Shown: positions 1 to 8,953 of the stretch, piece by piece
How the letters are laid out: the number at the start of each line of letters is the position of its first letter
Position numbering within the stretch: the first letter of the stretch is position 1
Assembly: GCF_016907495.1 (NCBI RefSeq)
Contig: NZ_JAFBCC010000001.1
Coordinates: 620,001 to 684,000, forward strand
Origin: Arthrobacter tumbae
Lineage (GTDB): Bacteria > Actinomycetota > Actinomycetes > Actinomycetales > Micrococcaceae
DNA: 64,000 nucleotides
Reading direction: 5' to 3'
The notes under the pieces: generated by a model
The model's database searches: none
What the model was told of the DNA's origin: nothing
Seen by the model: only the letters and a program-made list of their open reading frames with translations
Translations under genes and position numbers: made by a program

Positions 1-416
1 GCCCAGTCCGCAGTGACGTCTGCGATCTCCACACGGAGCATGAACTTCATGCGGTCAAGCCATTGCGCAAGGGGTGCAGCTTCCCAGCTTTCGGTCAGCA
101 ACCAGGTGGTGGCGCCGTCGTCGACCACGCTGGGGCTGTACTCGATCCGGCCCTGCACGGTGAGCAGGAGCGTCTCAGTGGATTCACCCGGCGCCAGGTC
201 GAGCAGGAGCTGGGAGGAAAGCGTGTTGAGCCAGCTCAACCGGTCCGGGCCGGTCACGGTGACGACTCCGCGGTGGGAGAGGTCGACGACGGCCTCTCCG
301 CGGGCAAGGGCGCGCTGTTCGCGGAGCGGATCGCCGTAGTGCGCTGCCACGCCCTCATCGGGTGCACCGGCAGCCACTGCGCCGGGCAGGGAAAGTAGCG
401 GGCTTGAGTAGGTCAT
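1..416 (-). CDS. ygfZ: YgfZ/GcvT-like folate-binding protein, partial (N-terminal part)
   Basis: The gene runs leftward off the window, so only about 138 N-terminal residues are present. They contain the signature of the GcvT/YgfZ fold: an early VDLSHRGVVTVTGPDRLSWL segment followed by a LLDLAPGE...LLTVQGRIEY segment. In E. coli this family binds tetrahydrofolate and helps maintain some iron-sulfur proteins. The chosen ATG at 416 gives the conserved start of the family, although no strong ribosome binding site precedes it. The nitrobindin-like gene lies 82 bp upstream on the same strand, and this pairing is common in Arthrobacter-type genomes. An aminomethyltransferase is less likely because the N-terminus is of the short YgfZ type. 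Confidence 0.8.
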   Translation of the reverse strand, partial: MTYSSPLLSLPGAVAAGAPDEGVAAHYGDPLREQRALARGEAVVDLSHRGVVTVTGPDRLSWLNTLSSQLLLDLAPGESTETLLLTVQGRIEYSPSVVDDGATTWLLTESWEAAPLAQWLDRMKFMLRVEIADVTADW

Positions 417-498
417 ACCGTTGGCAACGTCATGAGCGGCAAGCGGTATTCCGGCACAGGGTATTCCAGCGGCGCACCCGGGCGGTCTGCAGTGCTAC

Positions 499-1098
499 TC
501 AGGACGCCTTCCTGAGGATCGCGGAGGCGTGCGGCTCCAGCGAACTGCCGTCCGCCGCGATGTCCCAGCGCCAGTAGAGGTCTCCGTTGACCAGCCCGAA
601 CAGACGCGTGGCCGCCGAGTAGTCCTTGGAGTGCTGGCCGCGCATCACGAGATCCGTGGAAAGCTGGATCTGCGGGCCTTTGATGCTGCCGTAGTACAGC
701 TCGGCGATGCCGCCCGGGTGAACGATCGTGGCCGTGATGTCGAAGCCGCCCGCCTCATTACGGAACTGCTCAACCTCGTCAGCGCTCTTCAGGGCGGGCA
801 CGATATCCGCAGGAGACAGGCCCGGCCCGACGTCGGCGTCGTTCAGTTTGCGGTCCAGCGCCCAGAAGCCGGTCTCCACCGACAGCGGTCGGAGCGTATT
901 GCCCTCTTCATCCGTCAGCCAGCTCTCAGCGGTGTACTGCACATAGGGCAGTCCGTGCTGGGTGAACACGGCACGCTGGAAGAAGTGCTCGGAATCAGCG
1001 GTGCCCTCGCCCAGCCGGCCGGAGCCCTCCCAGCTGCCCAGCAGCCAGGACAGCGGAACAAGCTCAGGGGTCAGATCTGTAGGAATCTCGAAAGACAT
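499..1098 (-). CDS. FABP-family nitrobindin-like heme-binding protein
   Basis: This 199-residue protein belongs to the FABP-like beta-barrel family (nitrobindin, formerly UPF0678/THAP4-like). The GSWEGSG motif near residues 21-27 matches the G-x-W-x-G-x-G signature that lines the ferric heme pocket in nitrobindins. Members bind ferric heme and isomerise peroxynitrite to nitrate; that activity is known for the family and inferred here. It lies between the ygfZ-like gene downstream and a 37-codon membrane peptide upstream, all on the minus strand, so the three may be co-transcribed. No signal peptide is visible, so the protein should be cytoplasmic. Confidence 0.85.
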   Translation of the reverse strand: MSFEIPTDLTPELVPLSWLLGSWEGSGRLGEGTADSEHFFQRAVFTQHGLPYVQYTAESWLTDEEGNTLRPLSVETGFWALDRKLNDADVGPGLSPADIVPALKSADEVEQFRNEAGGFDITATIVHPGGIAELYYGSIKGPQIQLSTDLVMRGQHSKDYSAATRLFGLVNGDLYWRWDIAADGSSLEPHASAILRKAS

Positions 1099-1111
1099 GG
1101 ATCAGCGGAAG

Positions 1112-1225
1112 TTACTTCTGGCCCTTGTACAGGCGCGTGATGACGAGCAGAGCGAAGCCGCCCATGCCCAGGCCCGCGATCACCAACAGGGAGATGAAGA
1201 AGATTTCCAGCGCAAGAATTGACAT
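1112..1225 (-). CDS. 37-residue single-pass membrane mini-protein
   Basis: A short reading frame, MSILALEIFFISLLVIAG at its start and ending LYKGQK, encodes one hydrophobic helix with a positively charged C-terminus (N-out/C-in expected from the charge distribution). Two things support it as a real gene. Its ATG sits exactly six bases after a TAGGAT -10-like hexamer, the leaderless arrangement seen at many genes here. Its stop lies 13 bp before the nitrobindin-like gene on the same strand. The function is unknown. It could be a small membrane regulator, or simply the first cistron of the nitrobindin transcript. Confidence 0.6.
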   Translation of the reverse strand: MSILALEIFFISLLVIAGLGMGGFALLVITRLYKGQK

Positions 1226-1231
1226 GGGTCC

Positions 1232-1237
1232 ATCCTA
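1232..1237 (-). promoter_or_regulatory. -10 element of a leaderless promoter for the mini-protein operon
   Basis: TAGGAT on the minus strand is followed by six bases and then the ATG at 1225, so the transcript would start at or next to the start codon. The spacing matches that of several other genes in this window. The call is inferred from spacing and not measured. Confidence 0.45.
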
Positions 1238-1291
1238 ACGCTGTGTTTCCGCCGCCTGCGCCACGGTGAACAGTTGCGCGAAATACGCGCG

Positions 1292-2035
1292 TCAGCTCAG
1301 CAGGAGCCGTTCGAGGAAGTAGGCAAGCGAGCCGATGCCCAGGATCGGAGCGACACCCACGGCGAGAACGGCCGCCGTGTTGAGCGGCGCATCCCGGCTG
1401 ATCACGAGGCGGCGGCCGGCCATGACGACGGCGCCGCACACCGCGCCGATGATTGCGGCGGCAAGGCCTTCGACGTCCGTGAAAATCAGTGCGCACAGGG
1501 GCCCCGCGAGCGCCGCGAGGACAACACCGAGCGGCCCCACCATGCGGTCGGGCCAGGGCAGCAGAGCGGTGGCGATCGCACTCAGGACGCTGATTCCCGT
1601 AACGAGCGTGACACCGGAGGTTCCCGCGTTCAACCCGAGGTTCTCGGCGGCGATCCAGCCGGCCCCCAGCGCGACGATCAGCACGCCGGAACTCGCCCCG
1701 AGCGTTGACTCGAGGCGGTGGCTCTGGCCGGTTCCCCGGATGAGCTGGATGAGGAAGATCGCCCCGACACCGAGGGCCACCGCAACGGGCAGCCAGGTCA
1801 GCGCTGCCCCGGACGGGGAGAAGTAGGCAGCGGCGCTGGCCGCAAGGGCACTGAGCGCGATCGCCGTGGACTGGCTCTTGCGCGCCGGAACTCCCAGCAG
1901 ATGCGGCCACCCGAAAGCGGCCACCAGGATCAGAACGACGACGACGACGGCGCTCACCGTCAGCGACACGTAGGACGCCCCGACGACAGCTATCAGTGCT
2001 ACCGCCGCGACCAGTGCCGCCATCATCATCCTCAC
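1292..2035 (-). CDS. Multi-pass integral membrane protein of unknown function
   Basis: The protein has 247 residues, is rich in Ala, Val, Leu and Gly, and has about eight predicted hydrophobic segments separated by short loops. No catalytic motif or transporter signature is recognisable. It begins with GTG (2035) or one of three ATG codons directly after it (from 2029). A CAGTAT hexamer seven bases upstream of the GTG fits the leaderless pattern. It is transcribed divergently from glnR across a 250-bp gap and is conserved at this position in related Arthrobacter-type genomes as far as I recall. The product name permease sometimes given to such proteins is not supported by anything seen here. 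Confidence 0.7.
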   Translation of the reverse strand: MRMMMAALVAAVALIAVVGASYVSLTVSAVVVVVLILVAAFGWPHLLGVPARKSQSTAIALSALAASAAAYFSPSGAALTWLPVAVALGVGAIFLIQLIRGTGQSHRLESTLGASSGVLIVALGAGWIAAENLGLNAGTSGVTLVTGISVLSAIATALLPWPDRMVGPLGVVLAALAGPLCALIFTDVEGLAAAIIGAVCGAVVMAGRRLVISRDAPLNTAAVLAVGVAPILGIGSLAYFLERLLLS

Positions 2036-2176
2036 CCCTGCAATACTGCACTACCCACGCCGGAGGCGTCGAAAGCGGCGGATCGTCCTCGGCGTACCCG
2101 TCCGCCCCGCGTCCGGCATGTGCTGTGGGAGGCCGTTTCGGACGTGATGTTACGGGGGTGCCCCCGGTCACACCGG

Positions 2177-2182
2177 TATACT
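2177..2182 (+). promoter_or_regulatory. Probable -10 element for glnR
   Basis: A TATACT hexamer lies about 100 bp before the glnR start in the divergent intergenic region. It matches the actinobacterial TANNNT -10 consensus. No convincing -35 element is seen at standard spacing, so this is a tentative call that implies a leader of roughly 95 nt. Confidence 0.35.
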
Positions 2183-2285
2183 GGACTTCAATCCGCTGCC
2201 GGCCCGCCGGAACGTCCTGCTGTTTCCGGCATCCGGTCACCGCTGCGCCCGCCCGATGATGCGCGTCCCAATCCCTGGAGGACAC

Positions 2286-2990
2286 ATGCCGCACATCCTG
2301 ATGCTGACCAACAGCCCTGGCTCCTCCGTGGACATCCTTCCGGCGCTGGAGCTTCTCAGCCACAAGGTGCACATCCTTCCAGCCGAGCCCACTGCCCTGC
2401 TTGAAACTGAACCGTCCGACGTCGTCATCATCGATGCGCGGAAGGACCTGGTGGGTGCCCGCTCACTGACGCAACTGCTGCGTGCCACAGGGCTCAGCGC
2501 TCCGCTCATGCTGGTGCTCACCGAAGGCGGAATGGCGGCCGTAGCCGCGAACTGGCTGGCCGACGACGTCGTCCTCGACTCCGCGGGTCCGGCCGAGGTC
2601 GAGGCGCGGCTGCGCCTTGTCATCTCGCGGGCGAACACTGCGGCCGAGGAGGTTTCGAGCGAGATCCATGCCTCGGGCGTCTTCATCGATGAGGCGAGCT
2701 ACACCGCACGGGTGGGCGGCGAGCCGATGAACCTCACCTACAAGGAGTTCGAGCTGCTGAAGTACCTTGCGCAGCACCCCGGCCGGGTCTTCACCCGCGA
2801 CCAGCTGCTGCACGAGGTGTGGGGCTACGACTACTACGGAGGCACCCGGACCGTCGACGTGCACGTCCGCCGGCTGCGGGCCAAACTGGGCGCGGACCAT
2901 GAGCAGCTGATCGGCACCGTGCGGAACGTCGGCTACCGGTTCACGCTGAGCCGCCAACCGGGTGATTCCGCCGTCAGCCAGCAGGCATGA
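2286..2990 (+). CDS. glnR: GlnR-type OmpR-family response regulator (nitrogen control)
   Basis: The 234-residue protein has an N-terminal receiver-like domain (about 1-115) and a C-terminal OmpR/PhoB winged helix (about 135-228). The winged helix contains [19 protein letters not shown] and [16 protein letters not shown]. The receiver is atypical. It starts [10 protein letters not shown] without the usual acidic pair, yet keeps Asp50 in [10 protein letters not shown], as in Streptomyces GlnR, a global nitrogen regulator that works without a partner kinase. The immediately downstream mshD repeats the mycobacterial Rv0818-Rv0819 order. The ATG at 2286 is preferred over a start ten codons earlier because GGAGGAC lies just upstream of it. 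The last codons carry a 15-bp repeat duplicated just after the stop. Confidence 0.88.
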   Translation: MPHILMLTNSPGSSVDILPALELLSHKVHILPAEPTALLETEPSDVVIIDARKDLVGARSLTQLLRATGLSAPLMLVLTEGGMAAVAANWLADDVVLDSAGPAEVEARLRLVISRANTAAEEVSSEIHASGVFIDEASYTARVGGEPMNLTYKEFELLKYLAQHPGRVFTRDQLLHEVWGYDYYGGTRTVDVHVRRLRAKLGADHEQLIGTVRNVGYRFTLSRQPGDSAVSQQA

Positions 2991-3008
2991 ACCTCAGCCA
3001 GCAGGCAT
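2974..3008 (+). repeat. 15-bp direct repeat spanning the glnR stop codon
   Basis: The sequence TCAGCCAGCAGGCAT occurs at 2974-2988 and again at 2994-3008 with a 20-bp period. The first copy contains the start of the glnR stop codon. The second lies downstream and would also supply a stop (TAG). It looks like a recent tandem duplication. Confidence 0.8.
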
Positions 3009-3056
3009 AGACGAAGGCTCCCTTCCCGCGCTGCGGAAAAGGAGCCTTCGTCTTTT
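3009..3056 (+). terminator. Rho-independent terminator of glnR
   Basis: A perfect 13-bp stem (AGACGAAGGCTCC at 3009-3021 with GGAGCCTTCGTCT at 3041-3053) is followed by TTTT. It lies 18 bp after the glnR stop, so mshD should have its own promoter. Confidence 0.88.
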
Positions 3057-3195
3057 GTGGAGGACATACGGGTCGAACGTATCGAGGGCGCCCCACTGGC
3101 GCATCCCCCCGGTTGCACTCTTTCGAACGCTAGAAAAGCCTACAGTACGCCGCCCGGCGCCGCCAAAACCCTCCCGGAACGGCGGTGCCCACGGC

Positions 3196-3201
3196 TACGC
3201 T
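3196..3201 (+). promoter_or_regulatory. -10 element of a leaderless mshD promoter
   Basis: TACGCT is followed by six bases and then the mshD ATG at 3208. No ribosome binding site precedes this ATG, consistent with a leaderless transcript. Confidence 0.5.
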
Positions 3202-3207
3202 GGTCAA

Positions 3208-4200
3208 ATGACGGCAGCTGACGCACCCACCTGGCCCATCCGCACCATCGGCGGCGCTCCACGCGATGAGGTCCTGCAGGACATCGCCGGCCTCGCCCGC
3301 GCTGCGGAAGACGCTGACGGCAACCCTCCGCTGTCCGAGCAGACGCTGGTGAACCTGCGCGCCTCGCATGGACACCCGGATTCCCTACTGGTCTTCGCGA
3401 CCTACGCCAGTGACGAAAACGGCACCGGTGAGGCCGGGGAGGAGCTGGCCGGCGTCGCCGTCGTAAGTCTTTCCCGCGGCGACGGCCAACCGGGCGTGCT
3501 GGAGCTCGTTGTCCGTCCCACCTACCGCAACCAGGGCGTCGGCAGCAGCCTGGTGCGCGCGCTGCAGGACCGCCGGCTGCCTGAGCTGCGGGTGTGGTCG
3601 CACGGGAACCATGCGGCCGCCGTCGAACTTGCGGGTAAAGCGGGGTTCACCCCCGTCCGCGAACTGTGGCGGATGCGGCAGACGCGCGCCGCCCTCGAAG
3701 CAACAGTGCCCGACGCCGTGGTTCCCGCTGGTGTTCGACTGCGCACCTTTGAACCGGGCCGGGATGAGCAGGCCCTGTTGGACGCGAACGCTGCCGCCTT
3801 TGCACACCACCAGGAGCAGGGCGCCATGACGCTCGAGGACCTGCAGGCACGCATGGCGGAGGACTGGTTCGATCCGCAGGGCCTGATCCTTGCGGTGCGG
3901 GAGGCGGACGGGGAACTGCTCGGTTTCCACTGGACCAAGGTGCATCCCCGCAGCGGCAAGCACCCAGCCATCGGCGAGGTGTATGTCGTGGGAGTGACTC
4001 CCGCCGCGCAGGGCATGGGCCTGGGGAAGGCGCTGACCATTGCCGGGATCGAACACCTGCATTCGCTGGGCCTGCAGGCCATCATGCTGTACGTGGACGC
4101 GGACAATACTGCCGCCGTCGCCCTGTACCGTTCGCTGGGCTTCACCCGGTGGGACGTCGACGTCATGTACGCACCGGGTAACACAGCCGACAACTTGTAA
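3208..4200 (+). CDS. mshD: Mycothiol synthase (two GNAT domains)
   Basis: This 330-residue enzyme catalyses the last step of mycothiol synthesis, acetylating Cys-GlcN-Ins with acetyl-CoA. It contains two GNAT acetyltransferase domains. The N-terminal domain has VRPTYRNQGVGSSLVRAL, and the C-terminal domain has VGVTPAAQGMGLGKALT followed by LYVDADNTAAVALYRSLGF, the usual acetyl-CoA loop and C-terminal strand. The length matches mycobacterial MshD. The reading frame is open further upstream, but the ATG at 3208 gives the normal N-terminus and follows a leaderless-type -10 element. It sits between the glnR terminator and ppk1. Mycothiol is the main low-molecular-weight thiol of Actinobacteria, so the gene also helps place the organism. 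Confidence 0.93.
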   Translation: MTAADAPTWPIRTIGGAPRDEVLQDIAGLARAAEDADGNPPLSEQTLVNLRASHGHPDSLLVFATYASDENGTGEAGEELAGVAVVSLSRGDGQPGVLELVVRPTYRNQGVGSSLVRALQDRRLPELRVWSHGNHAAAVELAGKAGFTPVRELWRMRQTRAALEATVPDAVVPAGVRLRTFEPGRDEQALLDANAAAFAHHQEQGAMTLEDLQARMAEDWFDPQGLILAVREADGELLGFHWTKVHPRSGKHPAIGEVYVVGVTPAAQGMGLGKALTIAGIEHLHSLGLQAIMLYVDADNTAAVALYRSLGFTRWDVDVMYAPGNTADNL

Positions 4201-4272
4201 GGTTGGGAAGGGCCTCGACCTGTGCTGCCACGGCAGGCAGCGAGCCACGCCAGAACCACAAAAGGAGACACC

Positions 4273-6498
4273 ATGGAAGCCGAAACCGCCGCCAGGGTCC
4301 CGGCACGGTACGGATCGTCCGAAGTGGCTCCCGCCCGGGCAACCCAGGACCGCATCGACATTCCCGAGTTCGCGCCGAGCCTCCTGCCGGCAGGCGAGAT
4401 CTCCGCCGACCGCTTCCTGGACCGCGAGCTGAGCTGGCTGCACTTCAACGCCCGCGTGCTGGACCTTGCGGAAGACCCGGACCTGGCCCTGCTGGAACGC
4501 GTGAACTTCCTCTCCATCTTCGCCTCCAACCTGGATGAGTTCTTCATGGTGCGGGTGGCCGGCCTGAAGCGCCGGATCGCCACGGGCCTGGCCGTCCCCT
4601 CCGCCGCCGGGTTGAGCCCGATCGAGCAGCTCGAGACGATCATGACTGACGGGCTTGCGCTGCAACGCCGCCATGCCGCCATTTTCGCCGAGTACATCCG
4701 GCCTGGGCTCACCGCGGAGAACATTCACCTCACCACCTGGGATCAGCTGGACGAGGTTGCGCGGCAGGACCTGAACAAGCTGTTCGCTGAAAAGGTCTTC
4801 CCCATCCTGACGCCGCTCGCCGTCGATCCGGCACATCCGTTCCCCTACATTTCCGGGCTCTCACTGAACCTCGCCGTCGTCGTGCGTAATCCGGTGAGCG
4901 ACAAGGAACTCTTCGCTCGCGTGAAGGTGCCCGACCAGCTGCCGCGGCTGATCTCCGTGGACGGACCGCGGGCAGGCAACGTGGCCGGCCGGAACGCCCG
5001 CTTCATTCCGCTGGAGGAGGTCATTGCGGTCCACCTGGACCAGCTGTTCCCCGGCATGGAGGTCCTAGAGCATCACACGTTCCGCGTCACCCGAAACGAA
5101 GACCTCGAGGTTGAGGAGGATGACGCCGAGAACCTGCTGCAGGCGCTCGAGAAGGAACTGCTGCGGCGCCGGTTCGGCCCGCCCGTCCGCCTTGAGGTCA
5201 CCACCGACATCAACCCCAGCATCCGCGCGCTGCTCTCCCGGGAGCTCGGCGTCGAGGAGTCGGAGGTCTATGACCTGCCCGCTCCGCTGGACCTGCGGGG
5301 CCTGAGCGTCATCGCCCGTATTGACCGCGGCGAGCTCCGTTACCCGAAGCATGTGGCGCACACCAGCCGGGACCTCAACGAGAGCGAAACCTCGAAGGCC
5401 GCAAACGTCTTCGCAGCCATGCGGCGCCGGGACATCCTCCTGCACCACCCGTATGATTCCTTCTCCACTTCCGTGCAGGCGTTCCTCGAGCAGGCCGCGG
5501 TGGATCCGAAGGTCCAGGCGATCAAGCAGACGCTGTACCGGACCTCGGGCGACTCCCCCATCGTCGATGCGCTGATCGACGCGGCCGAAGCGGGCAAGCA
5601 GGTGCTCGCGCTGGTGGAGATCAAGGCCCGCTTCGATGAGCAGGCGAACATCTCCTGGGCGCGGAAGCTTGAGCAGGCAGGCGTGCATGTCGTGTACGGC
5701 ATCGTGGGCCTGAAGACCCACTGCAAGCTCTCCCTCGTGGTTCGCCAGGAGATCGACGGACTCCGCCGCTACTGCCACATCGGCACCGGCAACTATCACC
5801 CACGCACGGCCCGCTACTACGAGGACCTGGGGCTCCTCACCGCCAACCACCAGGTGGGCGAGGACCTCTCACGGCTCTTCAACCAGCTCTCCGGCTACGC
5901 CCCCAAATCGACGTTCAAGCGGCTTCTCGTGGCGCCGCGCTCCGTCCGTTCCGGACTGATCGAGCGCATCGAACAGGAGATCGCCAACAGCCAGGCGGGC
6001 CTCGAAGCCCGCGTGACCATCAAGGTGAACTCGATCGTTGATGAGGCGCTCATCGACTCCCTGTACCGGGCGTCGCAGGCCGGGGTACGGGTGGACGTGA
6101 TTGTCCGCGGTATCTGCTCTGTACGCCCCGGCGTTCCGGGCCTCAGCGAAAACATCACTGTCCGGTCCGTCCTCGGCCGGTTCCTGGAGCACTCACGCGT
6201 CTTCGCCTTCGCCAACGGCGGAGATCCGGCAGTGTTCATCGGTTCAGCCGACATGATGCACCGCAACCTCGACCGCCGGGTGGAAGCCCTGGTCCAGTTG
6301 TCTTCACCCGAACACATCACCTATCTACTGTCGCTGATGGACCGCTACCTCGACAGCGGTACGGCGAGCTGGCACCTGGACAGCGACGGAGAGTGGATCC
6401 GCCACCACAAGGACGACGACGGCAACCCACTGAGCGACGTGCAGTCCTGGCTGCTGGCCTCCCGTTCCCGCAGCCGTCTGCGGCCCGCCCGCCAGTGA
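4273..6498 (+). CDS. ppk: Polyphosphate kinase 1 (RNA-degradosome type)
   Basis: PPK1 reversibly polymerises the gamma-phosphate of ATP into inorganic polyphosphate. The 741 residues include the N-terminal domain ([17 protein letters not shown]), the [21 protein letters not shown] segment, and two phospholipase-D-like catalytic domains. GLKTHCK holds the likely autophosphorylated histidine, His483. The C-terminal HRNLDRRVE segment is also typical. The ATG at 4273 is chosen over an upstream start because AAAGGAG lies six bases before it. The stop overlaps the start of the MutT1-like gene by one base (ATGA), so the two are translationally coupled, as with ppk1 and mutT1 in mycobacteria. Confidence 0.95.
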   Translation: MEAETAARVPARYGSSEVAPARATQDRIDIPEFAPSLLPAGEISADRFLDRELSWLHFNARVLDLAEDPDLALLERVNFLSIFASNLDEFFMVRVAGLKRRIATGLAVPSAAGLSPIEQLETIMTDGLALQRRHAAIFAEYIRPGLTAENIHLTTWDQLDEVARQDLNKLFAEKVFPILTPLAVDPAHPFPYISGLSLNLAVVVRNPVSDKELFARVKVPDQLPRLISVDGPRAGNVAGRNARFIPLEEVIAVHLDQLFPGMEVLEHHTFRVTRNEDLEVEEDDAENLLQALEKELLRRRFGPPVRLEVTTDINPSIRALLSRELGVEESEVYDLPAPLDLRGLSVIARIDRGELRYPKHVAHTSRDLNESETSKAANVFAAMRRRDILLHHPYDSFSTSVQAFLEQAAVDPKVQAIKQTLYRTSGDSPIVDALIDAAEAGKQVLALVEIKARFDEQANISWARKLEQAGVHVVYGIVGLKTHCKLSLVVRQEIDGLRRYCHIGTGNYHPRTARYYEDLGLLTANHQVGEDLSRLFNQLSGYAPKSTFKRLLVAPRSVRSGLIERIEQEIANSQAGLEARVTIKVNSIVDEALIDSLYRASQAGVRVDVIVRGICSVRPGVPGLSENITVRSVLGRFLEHSRVFAFANGGDPAVFIGSADMMHRNLDRRVEALVQLSSPEHITYLLSLMDRYLDSGTASWHLDSDGEWIRHHKDDDGNPLSDVQSWLLASRSRSRLRPARQ

Positions 6499-7463
6499 TG
6501 ACGCAGCCCGATACGGCGGTAGACAGCAAACAGAGCAGGAAGGGCGCCGCCGTCGTCGCTGCCGGTGCACTGTGCTGGCGCAAGCGCTCCCGCGCGCTGG
6601 AAGTTCTCCTCATCCATCGTCCCCGCTATGACGACTGGTCCTGGCCGAAAGGCAAGATCGACGCCGGCGAGACCACACCGGAGTGCGCCGTACGCGAGGT
6701 CCGTGAGGAAATCGGCATTCCGGTGCAGCTCGGCATCCCCCTGCCGACCATCGAGTACCCGGTGGCGTCCGGGTTGAAGGTGGTCCACTATTGGGCGGCG
6801 AAGGTTGATACCGCTACCCCGCAGCCGGATGGCAGGGAGGTGGACGACTTCCTGTGGTGTTCCGCCGATCGCGCCGCCGAACTGCTCAGCAACCCCTCCG
6901 ACAGGGAGCCGCTGGATGCCCTGGTTGAGGCATTCGCGGAGGACCGTCTGGCCACCTGGCCGCTGATCGTCGTCCGCCACGCGAAGGCCAAGCCGCGGTC
7001 CTCGTGGACCCGTGCCGAGGGCGAGCGCCCGCTCGCCGCGTCCGGGCGGCGACAGGCACAGGCCGTGAGCCGCCTCCTGGAGGCGTGGTGGCCCGAACGC
7101 ATAGTCAGCAGCCCGTGGGACCGGTGCGTGCAGACGATCATGCCGTATGTGAAGCGCTCCGACGCGAAGCTGAAGCTCGTGGACGCCATCACCGAACGCG
7201 ACGCCGCCCGTAAGCCCGGACGGGCCGGCAACACGGTCGAGAAGCTGTTCGACCGGCGCGTCCCGGTGGCCGTGTGCAGCCATCGCCCGGTGCTGCCGCT
7301 CCTGTTCGACGTGCTCCGGTCGCACATGCCGTCCCATCTGGGCGAGCTGCTGCCGGCGTCGGATCCGTACCTGGCTCCGGGTGAGGCGATCATCTGCCAG
7401 GTGAGCTCCCGGAAGCAGGGCCAGGTGGTCTCCGTTGAGCAATTCCGTGCCTATGACGACTGA
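6498..7463 (+). CDS. mutT1: MutT1-like NUDIX hydrolase fused to histidine phosphatase
   Basis: This 321-residue two-domain protein begins with a NUDIX domain (about 14-150), whose box reads [20 protein letters not shown]. It ends with a histidine-phosphatase domain (about 160-321) that opens with VVRHAKAKP, where Arg-His forms the phosphohistidine site. The same fusion occurs in mycobacterial MutT1, which sanitises 8-oxo-dGTP and hydrolyses diadenosine polyphosphates. Those substrates are inferred from the family. The ATG overlaps the ppk stop. Co-expression with ppk suggests a link between nucleotide and polyphosphate metabolism. Confidence 0.9.
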   Translation: MTQPDTAVDSKQSRKGAAVVAAGALCWRKRSRALEVLLIHRPRYDDWSWPKGKIDAGETTPECAVREVREEIGIPVQLGIPLPTIEYPVASGLKVVHYWAAKVDTATPQPDGREVDDFLWCSADRAAELLSNPSDREPLDALVEAFAEDRLATWPLIVVRHAKAKPRSSWTRAEGERPLAASGRRQAQAVSRLLEAWWPERIVSSPWDRCVQTIMPYVKRSDAKLKLVDAITERDAARKPGRAGNTVEKLFDRRVPVAVCSHRPVLPLLFDVLRSHMPSHLGELLPASDPYLAPGEAIICQVSSRKQGQVVSVEQFRAYDD

Positions 7464-7487
7464 TTCCGGCAGTGAAGGTTCCAGTCA

Positions 7488-7493
7488 TAGACT
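7488..7493 (+). promoter_or_regulatory. -10 element of a leaderless thyA promoter
   Basis: TAGACT is followed by seven bases and the GTG at 7501. This supports GTG 7501 as the thyA start rather than the ATG at 7453, which would overlap the end of mutT1. Confidence 0.5.
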
Positions 7494-7500
7494 GGGTGCC

Positions 7501-8310
7501 GTGACTACCCCGGTTCCCACACCCTACGAAGACCTGCTCCGCGACGTCCTGGCCAACGGGACCCCGAAATCGGACCGGACCGGCACCGGAACCCGCAGCG
7601 TCTTCGGGCGGCAGCTGAGGTTCGACCTCGCAGAGTCCTTCCCGCTCATCACCACCAAGCGGGTGCACTTCAAGTCAGTGGCCCTGGAGTTGCTCTGGTT
7701 CCTCCGCGGCGACTCCAACGTGTCCTGGCTGCAGGAACGCGGAGTGCGGATCTGGAACGAATGGGCTGACGAGGACGGTGAGCTTGGTCCCGTGTACGGC
7801 GTCCAGTGGCGTTCGTGGCCCACGCCCGAGGGCGGCCACATCGACCAGATCGAACGCCTCATCGAAGGTCTGAAGACCAATCCGGATTCCCGGCGGCACA
7901 TCGTCTCGGCCTGGAATGTCGCGGACATCGAGAACATGGCCCTGCCTCCGTGCCACGCCTTCTTCCAGTTCTATGTGGCTGAGGGCAAGCTCTCCTGCCA
8001 GCTCTACCAGCGCTCCGCGGACACCTTCCTCGGCGTACCGTTCAACATTGCGTCCTACGCGCTGCTCACCCTCATGGTCGCCCAGCAAGTGGGCCTTGCA
8101 CCAGGCGAGTTCGTGTGGACCGGCGGGGACGTTCACATCTACGACAGTCATCTGGAGCAGGTCGCCGAACAGTTGTCCCGCGAGCCCTACCCCTACCCGT
8201 CGCTGCGCCTGAACCGGAAGCCCGAGAGCATCTTCGACTACGAGCTCGAAGACTTCACGGTGGAGAACTACCAGCACCACCCCACCATCAAGGCCCCGAT
8301 CGCCGTATGA
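7501..8310 (+). CDS. thyA: Thymidylate synthase
   Basis: ThyA methylates dUMP to dTMP using methylene-tetrahydrofolate. The 269 residues have the family landmarks [31 protein letters not shown] N-terminus (shown here only in part: [19 protein letters not shown]), the catalytic Cys151 in [33 protein letters not shown], and HIYDSHLEQ. The length is close to that of E. coli ThyA (264). GTG 7501 is chosen because it gives the usual N-terminus and sits seven bases after a TAGACT hexamer. The stop overlaps the dfrA start (ATGA). The dihydrofolate made here is recycled by the next gene's product. Confidence 0.96.
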   Translation: MTTPVPTPYEDLLRDVLANGTPKSDRTGTGTRSVFGRQLRFDLAESFPLITTKRVHFKSVALELLWFLRGDSNVSWLQERGVRIWNEWADEDGELGPVYGVQWRSWPTPEGGHIDQIERLIEGLKTNPDSRRHIVSAWNVADIENMALPPCHAFFQFYVAEGKLSCQLYQRSADTFLGVPFNIASYALLTLMVAQQVGLAPGEFVWTGGDVHIYDSHLEQVAEQLSREPYPYPSLRLNRKPESIFDYELEDFTVENYQHHPTIKAPIAV

Positions 8311-8906
8311 ACGAGCCATTGAGCGCCGCTGCTCTGGTCGGCACCCCGGTTGTCGGGATGATTTGGGCCCAGACCGTGGACGGCGTCATCGGCCGGGACG
8401 GCACCATGCCCTGGCACCTGCCGGAAGACCTCGCCCACTTCAAGCGCACCACCCAGGGGCACCCGGTCATCATGGGCAGGCGAACCTGGGAGTCCTTCCC
8501 GGAGAAGTACCGTCCATTGCCCGGCCGCACCAACATCGTGGTGAGCAGGCAGGAACCGGACCCGGCGCGCTACCGGGGTGCCGCCGTCGTCGGCTCGCTT
8601 GAAGAGGCATTCAGCGAGGCACAGCGGAGTGAGGGCGCTGACGAGATCTGGATCATCGGCGGCGGTCAGATCTATGCAGAGGCGGCCCAGCTCGCTAACG
8701 CCGCTTTTGTCACGGTGATCGACTCGGCAGAGGAGGGTGACACCTACGCCCCTGCACTAGCGAGCTCATGGAATCTCACCGGAGTTGAGCCGTCCGAGGG
8801 TTGGAACACGTCCCACAACGGCACGCGGTTCCGGATCAGTCTGTGGACCCGGACGGACAGTCATGGGCAGCCCTCCCCATCGCGTGAGAACACCGGCACT
8901 GGGTAG
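8307..8906 (+). CDS. dfrA: Dihydrofolate reductase
   Basis: The enzyme reduces dihydrofolate to tetrahydrofolate with NADPH. Its 199 residues contain [25 protein letters not shown] (partly shown: [19 protein letters not shown]), [10 protein letters not shown], and the nucleotide-binding [11 protein letters not shown]. The acidic substrate-binding residue lies in the LPEDL segment. The protein is about 35-40 residues longer than E. coli FolA, with an N-terminal extension of some 15 residues and a longer C-terminal tail after FRISLW. It overlaps thyA by four bases, giving the classic thyA-dfrA operon in which both steps of the thymidylate cycle are co-expressed. Confidence 0.95.
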   Translation: MNEPLSAAALVGTPVVGMIWAQTVDGVIGRDGTMPWHLPEDLAHFKRTTQGHPVIMGRRTWESFPEKYRPLPGRTNIVVSRQEPDPARYRGAAVVGSLEEAFSEAQRSEGADEIWIIGGGQIYAEAAQLANAAFVTVIDSAEEGDTYAPALASSWNLTGVEPSEGWNTSHNGTRFRISLWTRTDSHGQPSPSRENTGTG

Positions 8907-8953
8907 TCTCAGGGCGGTACCGGGATCAGACACAGGGAAAGACGCGGGGGACA

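Noticed and set aside
1071..2372. A 433-codon open frame on the minus strand across the membrane protein gene and glnR promoter
   Set aside because: It is a high-GC shadow frame, rich in Arg, Gly and Pro, with no motif, and it conflicts with two well-supported genes.
3385..4836. A 483-codon minus-strand frame opposite mshD and ppk
   Set aside because: Antisense to two conserved enzymes, no recognisable domain.
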